A stretch of 64,000 bases of DNA from Engraulis encrasicolus (GCF_034702125.1 NC_085869.1:9542063-9606062), one strand, 5' to 3'; positions 46,357-56,655 are shown, counted from the stretch's first letter. Made by a program: numbers and translations. Notes: generated by a model not told the origin, from the sequence alone.

Positions 46357-49300
46357 CTGTAGAAGAAGAACGTGTATGTTCAAATGTCATGGACCACCAT
46401 CAACCAATACAGTTATCACTTAAATACTGTATATCTAATTCATGTTAGATTGGTACCTTCAAGGAATTGCATCAGTTATTATTTTTGCATAATTTCCAAC
46501 CATGTGTTTTATGGTATGAAATGGAATGATAATGTACAATGATTTACAAAATGTTGAAACTACCAATGTGCAAAGTTAATATGAGATTAAGTAACCATAA
46601 TTTGAATTAAAGGCATTCCAATAAATAACATGTGTAATTTATCACACCTGCATTAGTATGACATTGATTCTCAAAATATCTCGTCCAAAACTATACATGA
46701 TTGCTCTGAGGGAGTACCGGTACTATCCAAAAGTAGTGTGTGGTATGCATGCACAATAAAACAAGTGCTGGATCCAAAAGAGCCATGTATAAGAGGAGAT
46801 ATTGGCTCACTGATTTACTCAACACAGTGTTTCAACCTCACACACTAGCCTATACACCTCACAAAGACCATGTGTAAAATCTGAGTGGCAGGGCCGTCGT
46901 TAGCTCTATTTGTATTAGCCACCCTTTAACGATTTTGCAAAAAAAAAAAAAACTTAAAAAAAAGAAAAAAATGTTTTTATTATTTTTTTCCAAAAACAAA
47001 TGCAGTAAAGCACTGAATACGAACTACCAAGAAGGCAAGTTAATCTGAATATTAGTTCCTGTTTGCTTATTTATTATTTAATGCCACTTACTGTACAGCC
47101 GTCTCCAAATGAGTTGTCGCCTATCCATCTGTTTGGAATAACAGCTAATAACCTGACTTTCAATTAATCACTTGGCTTCAGAAGTCACTCATATAAAAGC
47201 TACAACCCTCCCGAATGAAAATGTATGTACAAAAATAAATTTCATGCACCAAAGAAAGATTGACCCTTTAATGAACACAGACAGGGCAGATCAGGTGTCA
47301 TACTTAATCACTGATTCACTCTCACCTCTCCAGAAAATCAACTTTGGCCTTAGGTGTATGTTTAAGGTCATTGTAATCATGGAAAGCAACACAATGAAAA
47401 ACAATGAAGATCAATGAGAGATGGTGACATATTCGCTATTCGTAGAGCAATACATGTTTAACTTAATGATTTAATCAATGATAAAAGCCCTCAAAGGCCT
47501 GCAGCATGCATGCAGCTCCTCATAAGAGCTGTATCCGTACCATGTTTCACTTTAGGCACCATTTCTCTTTTTTCATATTCTTCATCACCAACAAGACAAA
47601 AGTTTTGTCGCCTATCGAACATAATGTGAAAATGAGCAGATAAGTCACTTCAAAACACTTCAAATACGCAGATCGAGTGTCACACTTAATCACAGATTCA
47701 CTCACACCTTTCCAGAAAATCAACTTTGGCCTTAGGTGTATGTTTAGGGTCATGTAATCATGAAAAGCAACACAATGAAAATCAATGGAGTTCAATGAGA
47801 GACGGTGACATATTTGCTATCCGTAGAGCAATACATTTTTAACTTCATGATGTAATCAATGATAAAAGCCTTCACACACCAGCAGCATGCATCCAGCTCC
47901 ACATAAGAGCTGTATCCCTCCCATGTTTGACTTTAGGCACCATGTATTTTTCCAAATTCTTCACCTTTAACACCAAAGAAGTCTCTCCCACTCTCCTGTC
48001 TCAAAAAAGCCAGCCAAGAGTATGTCAGGCTTAATTCTGACAAAAATGAAAGCTAATGGGACTGATACTCTGAAGTCAAGATCCCAAGATCAACCATTTT
48101 AGAACTGATAGCATCAAAACTGTATGGTGTTGGAGATGAAGAATATGAAAAAAGAGAAATGGTGCATAAAGTGAAACATGGTACGGATACAGCTCTTATG
48201 AGGAGCTGCATGCATGCTGCAGGTGTTTGAGGGCTTTTATCATTGATTAAATCATGAAGTTAAACATGTATTGCTCTACGAATAGCGAATATGTCACATT
48301 CTCTCATTGATCTTCATTGTTTTTCATTGTGTTGCTTGCCATGATTACAATGACCTTAAACATACACCTAAGGCCAAAGTTGATTTTCTGGAGAGGTGAG
48401 AGTGATTCAGTGATTACGTATGACACCCGACAAAAAAATTGTCTTGTGAAAATCTGCCCTGTCTGTGTTCAATAAAGGGTCAATCTTTCTTTGGTGCATG
48501 ACATTTATTTTTGTACATACATTTTCATTCGGGAGGGTTGTAGCTTTCATATGAGTGACTTCTGAAGCCAAGTGATTAATAGAAAGTCAGGTTATTAGCT
48601 GTTATTCCAAACAGATGGAAAGGCGACAACTCTTTCGGAGACGGCTGTACATCCTACTGTACAACAATAAAAGCAGGGTGCACAGCAATATGTTATGCGA
48701 GGGGAAACAGGTAGAGGATTGTGCTTTGTGACTGACACCTCGAGAAAAGTGTAATTACTTACACGGATGAAATCTTCCGACCCAAAGTACCAATTTTCAC
48801 TCACAATACCCGTGTAATAAATCCATTTGAGCTTTAATATTTGTCTTAACAGTTTGAAAACACACATGAACTGATTAAAATAGCTACTAATGAAGTAATA
48901 ATGACCTAATATCTGCCGGGGATGCATAGTTTTCCAAGTAAGGAACTTGTTTGAATGAATCGCTTCCTGACCACTGCTTATCCTGGAGACGCACAGTTCG
49001 TAACTACTTAAAGTTCTTAATCCTTCTGTAAATTATGCTCTCGGCATTTCTATCGAGTCATTTTAACTTCCGTACAATATATTGCTTATAATGCAGAGTT
49101 CCTATTATATTAGGCTGATGACGACTTTGATTAGTTGCTGTTATAAAATGAAACTCAACAGAGTCAGTAGGCCACAGTATCCTGCATCTATTGTTTTCTT
49201 GTTTGCTTTCAGTGTTGGTTTGCCTCTCTGGTGCCATTCTCCCAGCTATTGCATCACTGTGTATAGATACAGTGGCTACCTTTTAAGACCACCATGTTTC

Positions 49301-51810
49301 CATTGCACCTTGTGGCCCCATAATGGCATATGAATGGAACCTCATGCTTTCATTCTTTTTGCCGAGAGCTTTGCACTGCAAAAAAGCCAGCACCTCTCAG
49401 CATCGCTTTGCCTCTCTGCTGACAAGACTAGCGCCTCTACCTTTTCTACTTTTCAAGACCACCAGCTTTCCGCTACATCTTGTGTCCCCTTAATGGAATA
49501 TGAATGGAAAGTCATTTATATGTAGTGCAGGTGCGGCTGTGGCGCAGTGCGCTAAGACACCGTACGAAATGCGGGTGACCTGGGTTTGTTTCCCAACCCT
49601 AGCCCATTTCTTTTTCCCTCTTACTTCCTATCTGCATCAAAGGGATAAAACCCCTAAAAAACATTAAAAAAAAAGTGATCTGCACTGCAAAGGACAATGC
49701 AAAAGGTGGTGTTTTTTAGGATAATAAGAAACTGTATAACCCAGACATTTTCCTTGAGGTTTTGCATGGCAACTTATTCACAATTTCCTACCTGGATTTC
49801 TCATCTTCCCTATACCTTCACTAAATTACAGTAGAAGTATAAAAGTGTGTACCTATAAGTACACTGTGCAGTAGAGACCGACCGACCATCGGCTGACTCT
49901 GACCGCTAAATATTGGCATCGGCCTTAGAAAATCCCATATCGGACAGTCTCTACTGTGCAGTATGTATGTACAGTATGTCTGTCTGGCTGTCTGTATGTA
50001 CAGTATGTCTGTCTGGCTGTCTGTATGTACAGTATGTCTGTTGTATGTACTGTATGTAGCCTATGCCTGTTCATTGTGTGTAGCCTACTCACCACTCTCC
50101 TTTCACTTGATTGTCCAGATTCCCGGATCACCGATTTTCTAATTTTCTTTCTTCTGTTGGAAATAATGTTTTCAGATGTTAACATTACATACTCTATTTT
50201 CAATCTGCCATCTAGGGAGGTCTTTCTCTGCAATAGCGTAAACTTGAAGTAGCCTATTGTAACAAAAATAACCATGCAGTTGTTCTTTTAGTCCATACAA
50301 CTTCGTTCATAAGAGTTTGCCATGGGCAGTCATGGGTGAGCGGTTAGGGCGTCAGACTGTCATCCCAGAGGTTGCCGGTTCGACTCCCGGTTCGACTTCA
50401 GGGCAAGGAATGGCAAATCCCTGACTCACTCCCTCAGATTTGAGATGTTAAAATGACAAAATTAATGTTGGCTAACATGTCCACGCATGTGATGCTATGT
50501 TGAGATTACTAGGCCTATCCATCAGTCATGACTGAAAGCCCAAAAGCGTAATTTTGAATGCTGAATCCACCAAACATAGGTAGGCCTACACACAAGTGAC
50601 ACAAGCAACTCATGAAGATAATTATTGCAAAGGTGAATTCGAAGACTTGTTTGGGTGGTGTCCATGGGGCCAAGTTGGCCTGGCCCCTTTGGCCCCCTTG
50701 GGCACCCCCATCCTTGGACCTGACTTGACCTGTGGGACTACCAGGTCATTGTACACTGAAGGCTGGTTTGGGTCGTGGCTGAGGGGCCATGTTGGCCTGG
50801 CCTCTTGGGGCCTCTGGCCTCCTTGGCCTAGGCCCGGTAGGCCTAGTTCATTAATCCACCCCTCTGTGCAGGACATGGTTATGGACACAGTCCTGTATGT
50901 AATTCATTTACAAAGATGAATTTGAATGGTTACACATTTGGAATGGTTGTCTGTCACTGCAGTAGGGCTGGGCGGTTCTGGAACAAATGTGTATCACGGT
51001 TTTCTAGATGAAAATTGATATCACGGTTCTCCGCACGTTTTTTAGCGGCGATTTTCCCCCACATCTCAATGTTTCTGAAGAAAAGGCTGAAATTAAATTT
51101 AAAAATGAGATGAAATCCTGAATTTTAATTAATCTCCATTTCTATTTTAATCACGTTTTTGGAATAAAAACTAAAAAAAAAAACGTCTCTCATCAAAAAG
51201 TGAACCTGTTGTAGGTGAAAACCGTTATCAGGTTTTTTTTAACAGTATACCGCCCAGCCCTACACTGCAGTATCAAAATGTACAAACCTGTAAATACATA
51301 ATATAGTGATGATGACAATGATGAATGAGACCATCCCTGCTGCAATAGCAATAATGGTGGTGGTGTTTCCTGCTGGTGTTTCCTGATCAGTGGTAGGTGG
51401 GGTTGGGGTGGCTGTGATTACAGAGCATGGGTCAATACACTGACAAATGGGTGTATTGAACGTAGATTGATGTGTTAAGAAAATATACACGAATATACAA
51501 GTAAGAGGTACCTGGAGAAATAGTTAAGTTCCATCTTTTTGTCTTCTATTATTGTAATCGTTAAACATAACTTCACATGTATAAACTCCTTCATCAGATG
51601 TGTGAAAGGCATCTATATGCAGAGTCCCTGGAGTAGCAGTATCAACATGCATCCTGTCTGAGGTGAAGTTTCTTGTGGTGTAGTTGACTCCCAGCAGTGG
51701 ACTATACAGAAACAGCAGGGTGCCATCTTTTGTCCATTTGAGTTTCAGCATTTTGTTGGATGTTTTACACCAAAGTGTAACTTCCTTTCCAGGTTCGGAC
51801 ATAACGTAAT
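46243..51810 (-). CDS. Ig-superfamily single-pass receptor, 3' exons (partial, frameshifted)
   Basis: Minus-strand exons in transcript order are 51810-51512 (Ig V-like), 51411-51288 (membrane), a candidate 48799-48763, and 46356-46243 (tail and stop). Phases are compatible: 1-1, 1-2, 2-0, 0-stop. The product would be a type I surface protein with one visible Ig domain, a helix AIAAGMVSFIIVIITILCIY, and a tail with several tyrosines (EEAYYQQV, NSVYGEF). This suggests an immune regulatory ligand or receptor, but no specific family can be named. The Ig exon is 299 bp, one base short of a phase-1/phase-1 exon, so the frame breaks before the final strand. The signal-peptide exon and any earlier Ig exons were not found. 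It may be a pseudogene or carry a sequencing error. Confidence 0.7.
47096..48647. mobile_element. 1.55-kb TA-flanked giant foldback transposon
   Basis: Inverted ends CAGCCGTCTCCAAATGAGTT / ACTCTTTCGGAGACGGCTG lie between TA dinucleotides (47094-47095, 48648-48649), the Tc1/mariner target. Arms of about 500 bp (47096-47590 and 48140-48647) are near-complementary. A third, directly repeated copy of about 300 bp of the arm lies at 47665-47970. No transposase. It sits in the presumed last intron of the Ig gene. Confidence 0.88.
48763..48799 (-). CDS. candidate 37-bp exon of the Ig receptor
   Basis: Between an AG at 48800-48801 and a strong donor GTAAGT (48762-48757), 37 bp would read S-ENWYFGSEDFIR. 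It would convert the phase-2 end of the membrane exon into the phase-0 start of the tail exon. The upstream pyrimidine tract is poor, so this rests mainly on phase and the strong donor. Confidence 0.3.
48800..49530. other. intronic DNA of the Ig receptor, unassigned
   Basis: Includes an imperfect duplication ACCACCATGTTTCCAYT.. / ACCACCAGCTTTCCGCT.. at about 49288 and 49459, each followed by CTTGTGKCCCCWTAATG. No coding frame recognised. Confidence 0.45.
49531..49676 (+). mobile_element. tRNA-derived SINE, sense
   Basis: The head GGCTGTGGCGCAGTGCGCTA carries an A-box-like element and GGGTTTGTTTCCC a degenerate B box. The body CCCTCTTACTTCCTATCTGC ends in AAAACCCCTAAAAAACATTA and an A run. 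Same family as the three antisense copies. Confidence 0.82.
49872..49953. mobile_element. 82-bp hAT-type MITE
   Basis: Inverted ends TAGAGACCGAC / GGACAGTCTCTA with perfect 8-bp duplication CTGTGCAG at 49864-49871 and 49954-49961. One of the shortest elements in the window. Confidence 0.88.
49962..50060. repeat. imperfect tandem repeat of about 31 bp
   Basis: GTACAGTATGTCTGTCTGGC followed by TGTCTGTAT occurs twice in tandem, then a third, partial unit. Confidence 0.8.
50330..50420 (+). mobile_element. tRNA-derived SINE head, sense
   Basis: CATGGGTGAGCGGTTAGGGC (A-box region) and GCCGGTTCGACTCCC (perfect B box) are about 45 bp apart. The B box is partly duplicated (GGTTCGACT). No closing acceptor stem, hence a SINE not a tRNA gene. 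Same family as 10160-10395. Confidence 0.78.
50640..50860. repeat. GGCC-rich imperfect direct repeat
   Basis: TTTGGGTSGTG followed by GGGSCMAKGTTGGCCTGGCC occurs at about 50650 and 50768, with many GGCC/CCTTGG blocks. Open frames through it on both strands are compositional. Confidence 0.6.
50963..51262. mobile_element. 300-bp hAT-type MITE beside the Ig membrane exon
   Basis: Inverted ends TAGGGCTGGGCGGT / ACCGCCCAGCCCTA with perfect 8-bp duplication CACTGCAG at 50955-50962 and 51263-51270. Its duplication ends 15-17 bp from the splice donor of the membrane exon (51287). Confidence 0.92.
51288..51411 (-). CDS. Ig receptor membrane exon
   Basis: Acceptor TGTAATCACAG and donor GTTTGT on the minus strand; 124 bp, phase 1 to phase 2. 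It encodes a short threonine/proline stalk (TPTPPTTDQETPAGNTTT) and a 20-residue hydrophobic helix ending CIY. One N-glycosylation sequon (NTT). Confidence 0.82.
51512..51810 (-). CDS. Ig receptor V-like immunoglobulin exon (frameshifted)
   Basis: The acceptor ATCGTTTTAG precedes 51810 and the donor CCAG-GTACCT follows 51512. The frame reads EPGKEVTLWCKTS (first Ig cysteine), LKWTKDG (core Trp), two NxT sequons (NYT, NFT), and SDEGVYTCEV (second cysteine with the D-x-G-x-Y-x-C signature). After NNRRQK a stop intervenes. A shifted frame gives WNLTISPG, a typical final Ig strand, up to the donor. The length of 299 bp implies one missing base. Confidence 0.8.
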
Positions 51811-52189
51811 CTAAAACGATAAATTATGAATTATACGCAAGTGCCATACTATTTGTAGTCTTAAAGAATGAAACATTATTAAATATGCTATCACAGTATG
51901 GATAGTGTATTCTGGATATTTAGGCTACAATAGTAGATTTCAAACATTAATATTTCTAGAACACCACTTGTCTTGAACATTCCTTGGTCTGCGCGCAAGT
52001 TCTATTTACAGTTCTTCAGGTTTGCACCACATACACACAAATATAATCCACACTTATTTTTGAGTTTGCCATGTTTGTGTGCCCTTAATTGGTCCCCACT
52101 TGCCCCTTAGCGATGGTATGCACCTGTCATATAAGACAGAGAGAACTTGTGTAATGAATTAGTAAATGTAATAATCAACACAGTTAAAA
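51811..52189. other. upstream intron of the Ig receptor, unassigned
   Basis: AT-rich; searched on the minus strand for a signal-peptide exon without success. Confidence 0.4.
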
Positions 52190-52204
52190 AAGAACTGTTG
52201 TTTT

Positions 52205-52390
52205 TACGGAAAATTGCTGGCAGCAGTGGTTGCCAAAGTCTACCTTTAAACAAATAACGGTATATTTCCTTTTTACATTTTACGGTAAGATTATGGCAGC
52301 AGTGGTTGCCAAAGCCTACCGTTAAATAAATAACGGTATTATTTTTTTTACATTTTACGGTAAAATTATGGCAGCAGTGGTTGCCAAAAC
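52205..52390. repeat. tandem repeat, three units of about 76 bp
   Basis: GGCAGCAGTGGTTGCCAAAR recurs at 52219, 52295 and 52370, each followed or preceded by ATTTTACGGTAA and AAATAACGGTAT. It resembles the subterminal DNA of the 55029-56815 element. Confidence 0.82.
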
Positions 52391-53290
52391 AGATTGGACA
52401 GATTATATTCAGGTGAGTTCAATTATAGAGTTACAATCAGACAACTGATTGGACTGATTATACTCAGGTGAGTCCAATTATAGAGTTGCAATCACAGACA
52501 ACTGATTAGACTGATTCTACTCATTGGAGTCCAATAAACATCAACTTAATTAGATACCTAAATAAATGCCCAATTGCCAGATTGTCTAGTGCAGGCAGGT
52601 GGACCAGTCTAGTATCATCAATGAAGGGTATGCAAATCCATTCTTTATTTAAAAAAGGCCTGAAAATAACCTTAAGGAAAATGAAGGCCAAAGCTAGCGG
52701 GGCAAGCAAGCTAACAAACAAGCCACCATGCAGCCACCCTTACAACGTGATCTGCTAGCCGGGCCGGCCAGGTGAGGGCAGGCCAGCAGCCAGCCGGCCT
52801 TACAGCCAGCCAGCCAGCTAGCTAGCTAGCAACCAGTGAGCAGTACAATGCAACAGTCCCTGTTTAAATACATGTTCAAGTGAACCATGTGACCCGAGTG
52901 ATGAAGCATTTGGCAGGTGCAGGCAGTAAGTTAATCATTGCATGACAGCCCTTAGCACTCAGGTGAGGTCAGGAATTGATTGATAGATTGATTTGGATGG
53001 GGTGGAATGACAGTTTCAAATAGACTGGGCTACTTCTAAGAGCTGAAGGGATTACTGTCCCAGGTAGACTTTTTCAGATTATATTACCCTATAGGTATAT
53101 TTTACACATTAAATGAGGCTGAGCTGTAGGCTGTTACCGGAGAAATAATAAGTTACAGTGAATTACTGCAAAATGTGCAAACTGTTGCCATTTGCAGTCG
53201 TTAACTGTTGCACAGTTTATTCAGTTGCCAGCTTCACTGTTGTCAAATCTACAACGTGGAGCCAAGCAGACAGGCAATATGTTTTCTGTG
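52391..53290. other. old transposon core and unassigned sequence
   Basis: 52400-52530 has a roughly 60-bp direct repeat (CAGGTGAGTYCAATTATAGA). 52770-52920 carries a diverged copy of the core seen at 31988-32440 and 55590-55960 (GCCAGCCAGC, AGTGAACCATGTGACC). The minus frame at 52521-52721 begins with a hydrophobic stretch but has no splice context or homologous continuation. Confidence 0.5.
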
Positions 53291-53293
53291 GAG

Positions 53294-53600
53294 TAATTAA
53301 GCGGGCTTGCGGAGCAAGGACCATGCAGAGCATGGCCCTTGCAGAGCAAGGCCCGTTTATTAAGCGGGCTTGCGGAGCAAGGACCATGCAGAGCATGGCC
53401 CTTGCAGAGCAAGGCCCGTTTATAGTAATCTCTAAGTCCTGTTTAGTTATTATTATTGGTCTTGTGCAGGGCAGCAGTAAAATAGAAAATGGATCTCCTC
53501 CTAGGCCTTTCGAGATAGAGACACCGTTCAAACACTAAAACGACCGGCTCGGCTTGGAGATCGCGTATAGTTATAGGCTTCTCCGTGTCTCTTGTCGTTT
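53294..53600 (+). repeat. dispersed repeat with palindromic tandem unit
   Basis: Includes two perfect 63-bp tandem units (53297-53359, 53360-53422) starting TTAAGCGGGCTTGCGGAGCA, each internally palindromic (CATGCAGAGCATG). The remainder (GATCTCCTCCTAGGCCTTTC; CACTAAAACGACCGGCTC) is homologous to 15125-15410 in inverse orientation, where only one unit-like block is present. Confidence 0.82.
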
Positions 53601-53894
53601 TCCCGTTTTTGGCGATTTTGTTAAAGTGCCCATGGCATGAAATTTTGACCTTATGATGTTTTGGGGCCTTAAAATCAGTTACTCTGACCTCCTGAAGTCA
53701 TCCCAGTGGTTTGCAATGTGTTACTGTGTACACAGAGCTGTGCTGGAGGTTCCTCCCAGTTTGTAAACAAACTCTGACACAGCATCCAATTGACGCAAAG
53801 CTCGTGTGTGCCCGAGATGACGTCCTGCCCTTGTTCGCTCTCAACTCGTCCACGCCCTCTCTCCACCCACTAGCCCGCCCATTCATTTGAAAAC

Positions 53895-53903
53895 TCTATA
53901 AAT
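53895..53903 (+). promoter_or_regulatory. candidate TATA box
   Basis: CTATAAATA 32 bp upstream of the ATG at 53935, inside the TTAA-flanked element; a GC/CCCTC-rich block lies just upstream. Confidence 0.45.
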
Positions 53904-53934
53904 ACCAGCAGAACACCACATACGTACTGGTTCA

Positions 53935-54051
53935 ATGTCTGAGGGAACATTTTCCGGACTAATGCTTTCACAATCTGGGACAATACAGAGCAAGTTATGG
54001 CCAACACCTGACGCTGAAGTCTGGATCAATACCACCAAGCCTCCTGAACAA
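53935..54051 (+). CDS. candidate first exon of a transposon-encoded protein
   Basis: 39 codons in phase 0, ending at CAA-GTAAGT. The residues (MSEGTFSGLM ... AEVWINTTKPPEQ) match no domain I recognise. Supported only by TATA, ATG and splice donor spacing. Confidence 0.35.
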
Positions 54052-55028
54052 GTAAGTCATGAAAAGCTTCCAGTCTGTATTACAGTGTCATGGCTAACTA
54101 GCCTGCAGTATTAGCTGTGGAGTGGGGAAAAACCATACATTAGCCATGAAAGCTACACTGTACCAAAAGCAATAGCCATACTCTGTCTTGTTTTTCTTGG
54201 GAAATCGACTGTAAAATATAACCATGGTCTTTTGAACTTACATGTACATCAAGCATGAGCACAATTAACTAAATGGTTTCGATGGAAATGAAACCTTGAC
54301 GACCGGGCTAGCGGCTATGTTAGCCCACCTGCAGTCAAATAACACAGGCATCCAGCTAGCTAGCTAACAAGGAATGTGATGTTGATAATTATTATATTAC
54401 ACGCCGATTTAACAAGACCAAATTGCTCAACATTTCGTTGGTTGACCAAGGAGGGTCCTGTGGTTGAAAACAAGGCATTTTTAAACGTTGGTGAATACAC
54501 GATTTATTTAGGAAACCCTTTTTGTTGGCTGTGGTGGTGCGGTACATATTCATTTCGATTCCCAGACTGTCGCTCCCAACCCCAGTCGCTCCCCGGTCGG
54601 CACGCTCCAACTAGCCAACTAGACTATCGAGCCCACCGCCATATAACGGAGCTAGTTATCTTTTTGATGTTAGTTTTTTTGTTTCTAACCCTAAACTTGA
54701 CCCTAAACCTAACCCTAACTCTAAACCTAATCCTAAATTGCTTGTATGTGGCACTGATAATACGTGAAATAAAATCGGGTGGGATCTAACGTCTGGGAGT
54801 GATAAAACCGTCTGGGAGTGAGCTCAGTTGGGAGTGTTCATCTGCCACCGTTCATTTCCATGGAGACTGCTGTTCGTAGTTTCACCTAGGAATGTTATAA
54901 CTTGAGCTAACAGGTGTTCGAACTAACCATGTGTTTGGAAAGCTCAGTTGTGACTACACACCGAACTCATAACATAGCATATTTACCAGGCAAGCCTTTG
55001 ATTCGATTTGGTCACCTAACTATACCTA
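54052..55028. other. unassigned region with telomere-like hexamers
   Basis: 54690-54740 contains degenerate CCTAAACCTAACCCTAACTC-like units. TAGCTAGCTA palindromes lie at 54355-54366. No gene. Confidence 0.45.
54690..54740. repeat. degenerate telomere-like (CCCTAA)n
   Basis: About eight imperfect CCTAAA/CCCTAA hexamers. Too short and degenerate to be a telomere end; could be interstitial or a transposon remnant. Confidence 0.6.
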
Positions 55029-55589
55029 CACTGTAAGAAAATTTCCCTGCAAAATAACGGCAGTTACTGGCAATTATATTTACCTGTAATTCTACTGTTA
55101 TTTCACACCAAAAATCAAATACAGCTCATTGCTGTTTAATGTATCACAGTATATAACATTTTTTCAGCAGCAATTGAACTGTTAAATAACAGTACTCTAC
55201 AGAAAAATAACAGTACATTTCAGTTAAAAAGTTGAATTGTACTGTGTGATGACAGGCAAATACTGGGTCATAGTTGTATTCATGAATATGGCCATGGCAA
55301 CTTCCCACCCCACCCATCATTCTCCATAACTGTGGTACTCTGGCCATGTTACCACCCCACCCTCCCATCATTCACCATGACTGGAGTGCCTTGAGCATGA
55401 TACTATGCCGCAATGCTGTATTGAGAAAATGGTTTGCGGTGGTCCTTTGAAAGTGTGGGCATGAACAAAATGTCAGAGTACGCAGTGCTATGTTACAATG
55501 ATAGTGTGCAAGGTGGGCTTTTTACTGTATCTCTTGATGAGCCAATGATGAATATAGCATTGGTCAGTCTTTAAAAATATTTTGCACCA

Positions 55590-55960
55590 AGTAGCACAGC
55601 AAACAAGCAGCACTACAAGCTAGCTCTCAAAGCAATGCCTAATTTGCAGCAGGCACATTATATGCAACAATACCACAAATGATGCCACATACAGCAAGCT
55701 TTCACAAAGAGGAAAGTGTGCAAGCATGTAAGCAAGCTTGTAGGCAAGCTTGTAGGCAAACAAGTGCTATGCTGTGCCATGCAGGCCAGCCAGCAGGCAG
55801 GCAAGCAACTGAAGTGTTGATAGTCCAGATTTATATACAGGTGCAAGAGTACCATGTGACCAGAGTCATCAGGCCCTTGGCAGGTGACGCCCGTAATTGA
55901 ATAATGGCATAACAGCCCTACTCAGGTGAGGCCAGGCACTGATTAGCAGTTTAGATGGGG
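55590..55960. repeat. shared core of CACAG/CACTG transposons, copy 2
   Basis: Matches 32240-32440: GCTATGCTGTGCCATGC, CCAGCCAGCAGGCAGGCAA, TTTATATACAGGTGCAAG-like, AGTACCATGTGACCAGA. Its presence in two differently ended elements indicates a common origin. Confidence 0.75.
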
Positions 55961-56229
55961 CTGTGTTACAAGTTCTTAAAATGTTTCAGCCATTCACACT
56001 TTCATCACTATCAAAATGCATGTGCTACTCACACTTTGCTGCATCAAGCACTTTTTAAGTATTGCAGTTTCCTTAGGAATTGTTTCATCATGCTTGATAG
56101 TATCAGATAATCTTTAACCAGTCAGAATGACTTCAGTTCTTCAGGTGGTATTGAAGTTTGATGGTGATCACGGACAAGTGGAGGATGAATGGGTTTCAAT
56201 GGTGCTGCCTAAAATAACTTGTTATTTTC

Positions 56230-56655
56230 TAGAGATGCACCGGATCCGGTTCCGGTTCCGGTTCCGGATCCGGATCCGGATCCGTCAGGATAATAGAGTT
56301 TTTCACAGGGTCCGGGTCCGGCAGGATCTTAAGCAGTGGATCCGGTATCCGGCATGTTACCTAAAAATCAGGGTCTGGTGCATGTCTAGCCTAGGCTTTT
56401 CAGTCTTTCACAACCCCAATCACTGCATGGAGTGAAATCCCTTTGGAAGCGGCTATTGAAGGCAGTGTGGCAATAAGCCAATGAGTCTAAACAATAGTTT
56501 GCGCCAACGTAATAAAAAGGGCCCACGTGTGCGAGTAGACTATATGTTTCAAACCTTTTGTAGGATCCGGTATCCGGTTCCGGATCCGGCAGGATCTTAT
56601 TCAGTGGATCTGGTATCCGGCAGGATCCTAAAAATCAGGATCCGGTGCATCTCTA
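56230..56655. mobile_element. 426-bp hAT-type MITE with CCGGAT/CCGGTT array
   Basis: Inverted ends TAGAGATGCACCGGATCCGG and complement. Flanking 8-mers TTATTTTC / GTTTTTTC match at 6 of 8 positions. A hexamer array of GATCCG/GGTTCC lies near each end. Confidence 0.85.

Larger units (their letters stand above)
53621..54051 (+). mobile_element. 5' end of a TTAA-flanked transposon with promoter and first exon
   Basis: Begins TTAAAGTGCCCATGGCATGA, a terminus familiar from TTAA-target DNA transposons in fish. About 270 bp in, a TATA box (CTATAAATA, 53895-53903) precedes an ATG at 53935. It opens a 39-codon exon (MSEGTFSGLMLSQSGTIQSK ... TTKPPEQ) ending at a strong donor GTAAGT (54052). The opposite terminus and a transposase were not found in the window. 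Confidence 0.5.

Noticed and set aside
49531..50420. Possible tRNA genes at 49540 and 50340
   Set aside because: A- and B-box-like elements exist, but the acceptor stems do not pair, and the downstream body and A-tail or the repeated family identify SINEs.
52521..52721. Minus-strand frame starting MFVSLLAPLALAFIF as signal peptide for the Ig receptor
   Set aside because: It lies in repeat-derived DNA, has no cleavage-like site or phase-1 donor at a sensible place, and runs on for 66 codons without Ig features.
54376..54789. 137-codon plus-strand frame ending in LTLNLTLTLNL-like sequence
   Set aside because: The C-terminal repeat comes from degenerate CCTAAA units, and no domain precedes it.
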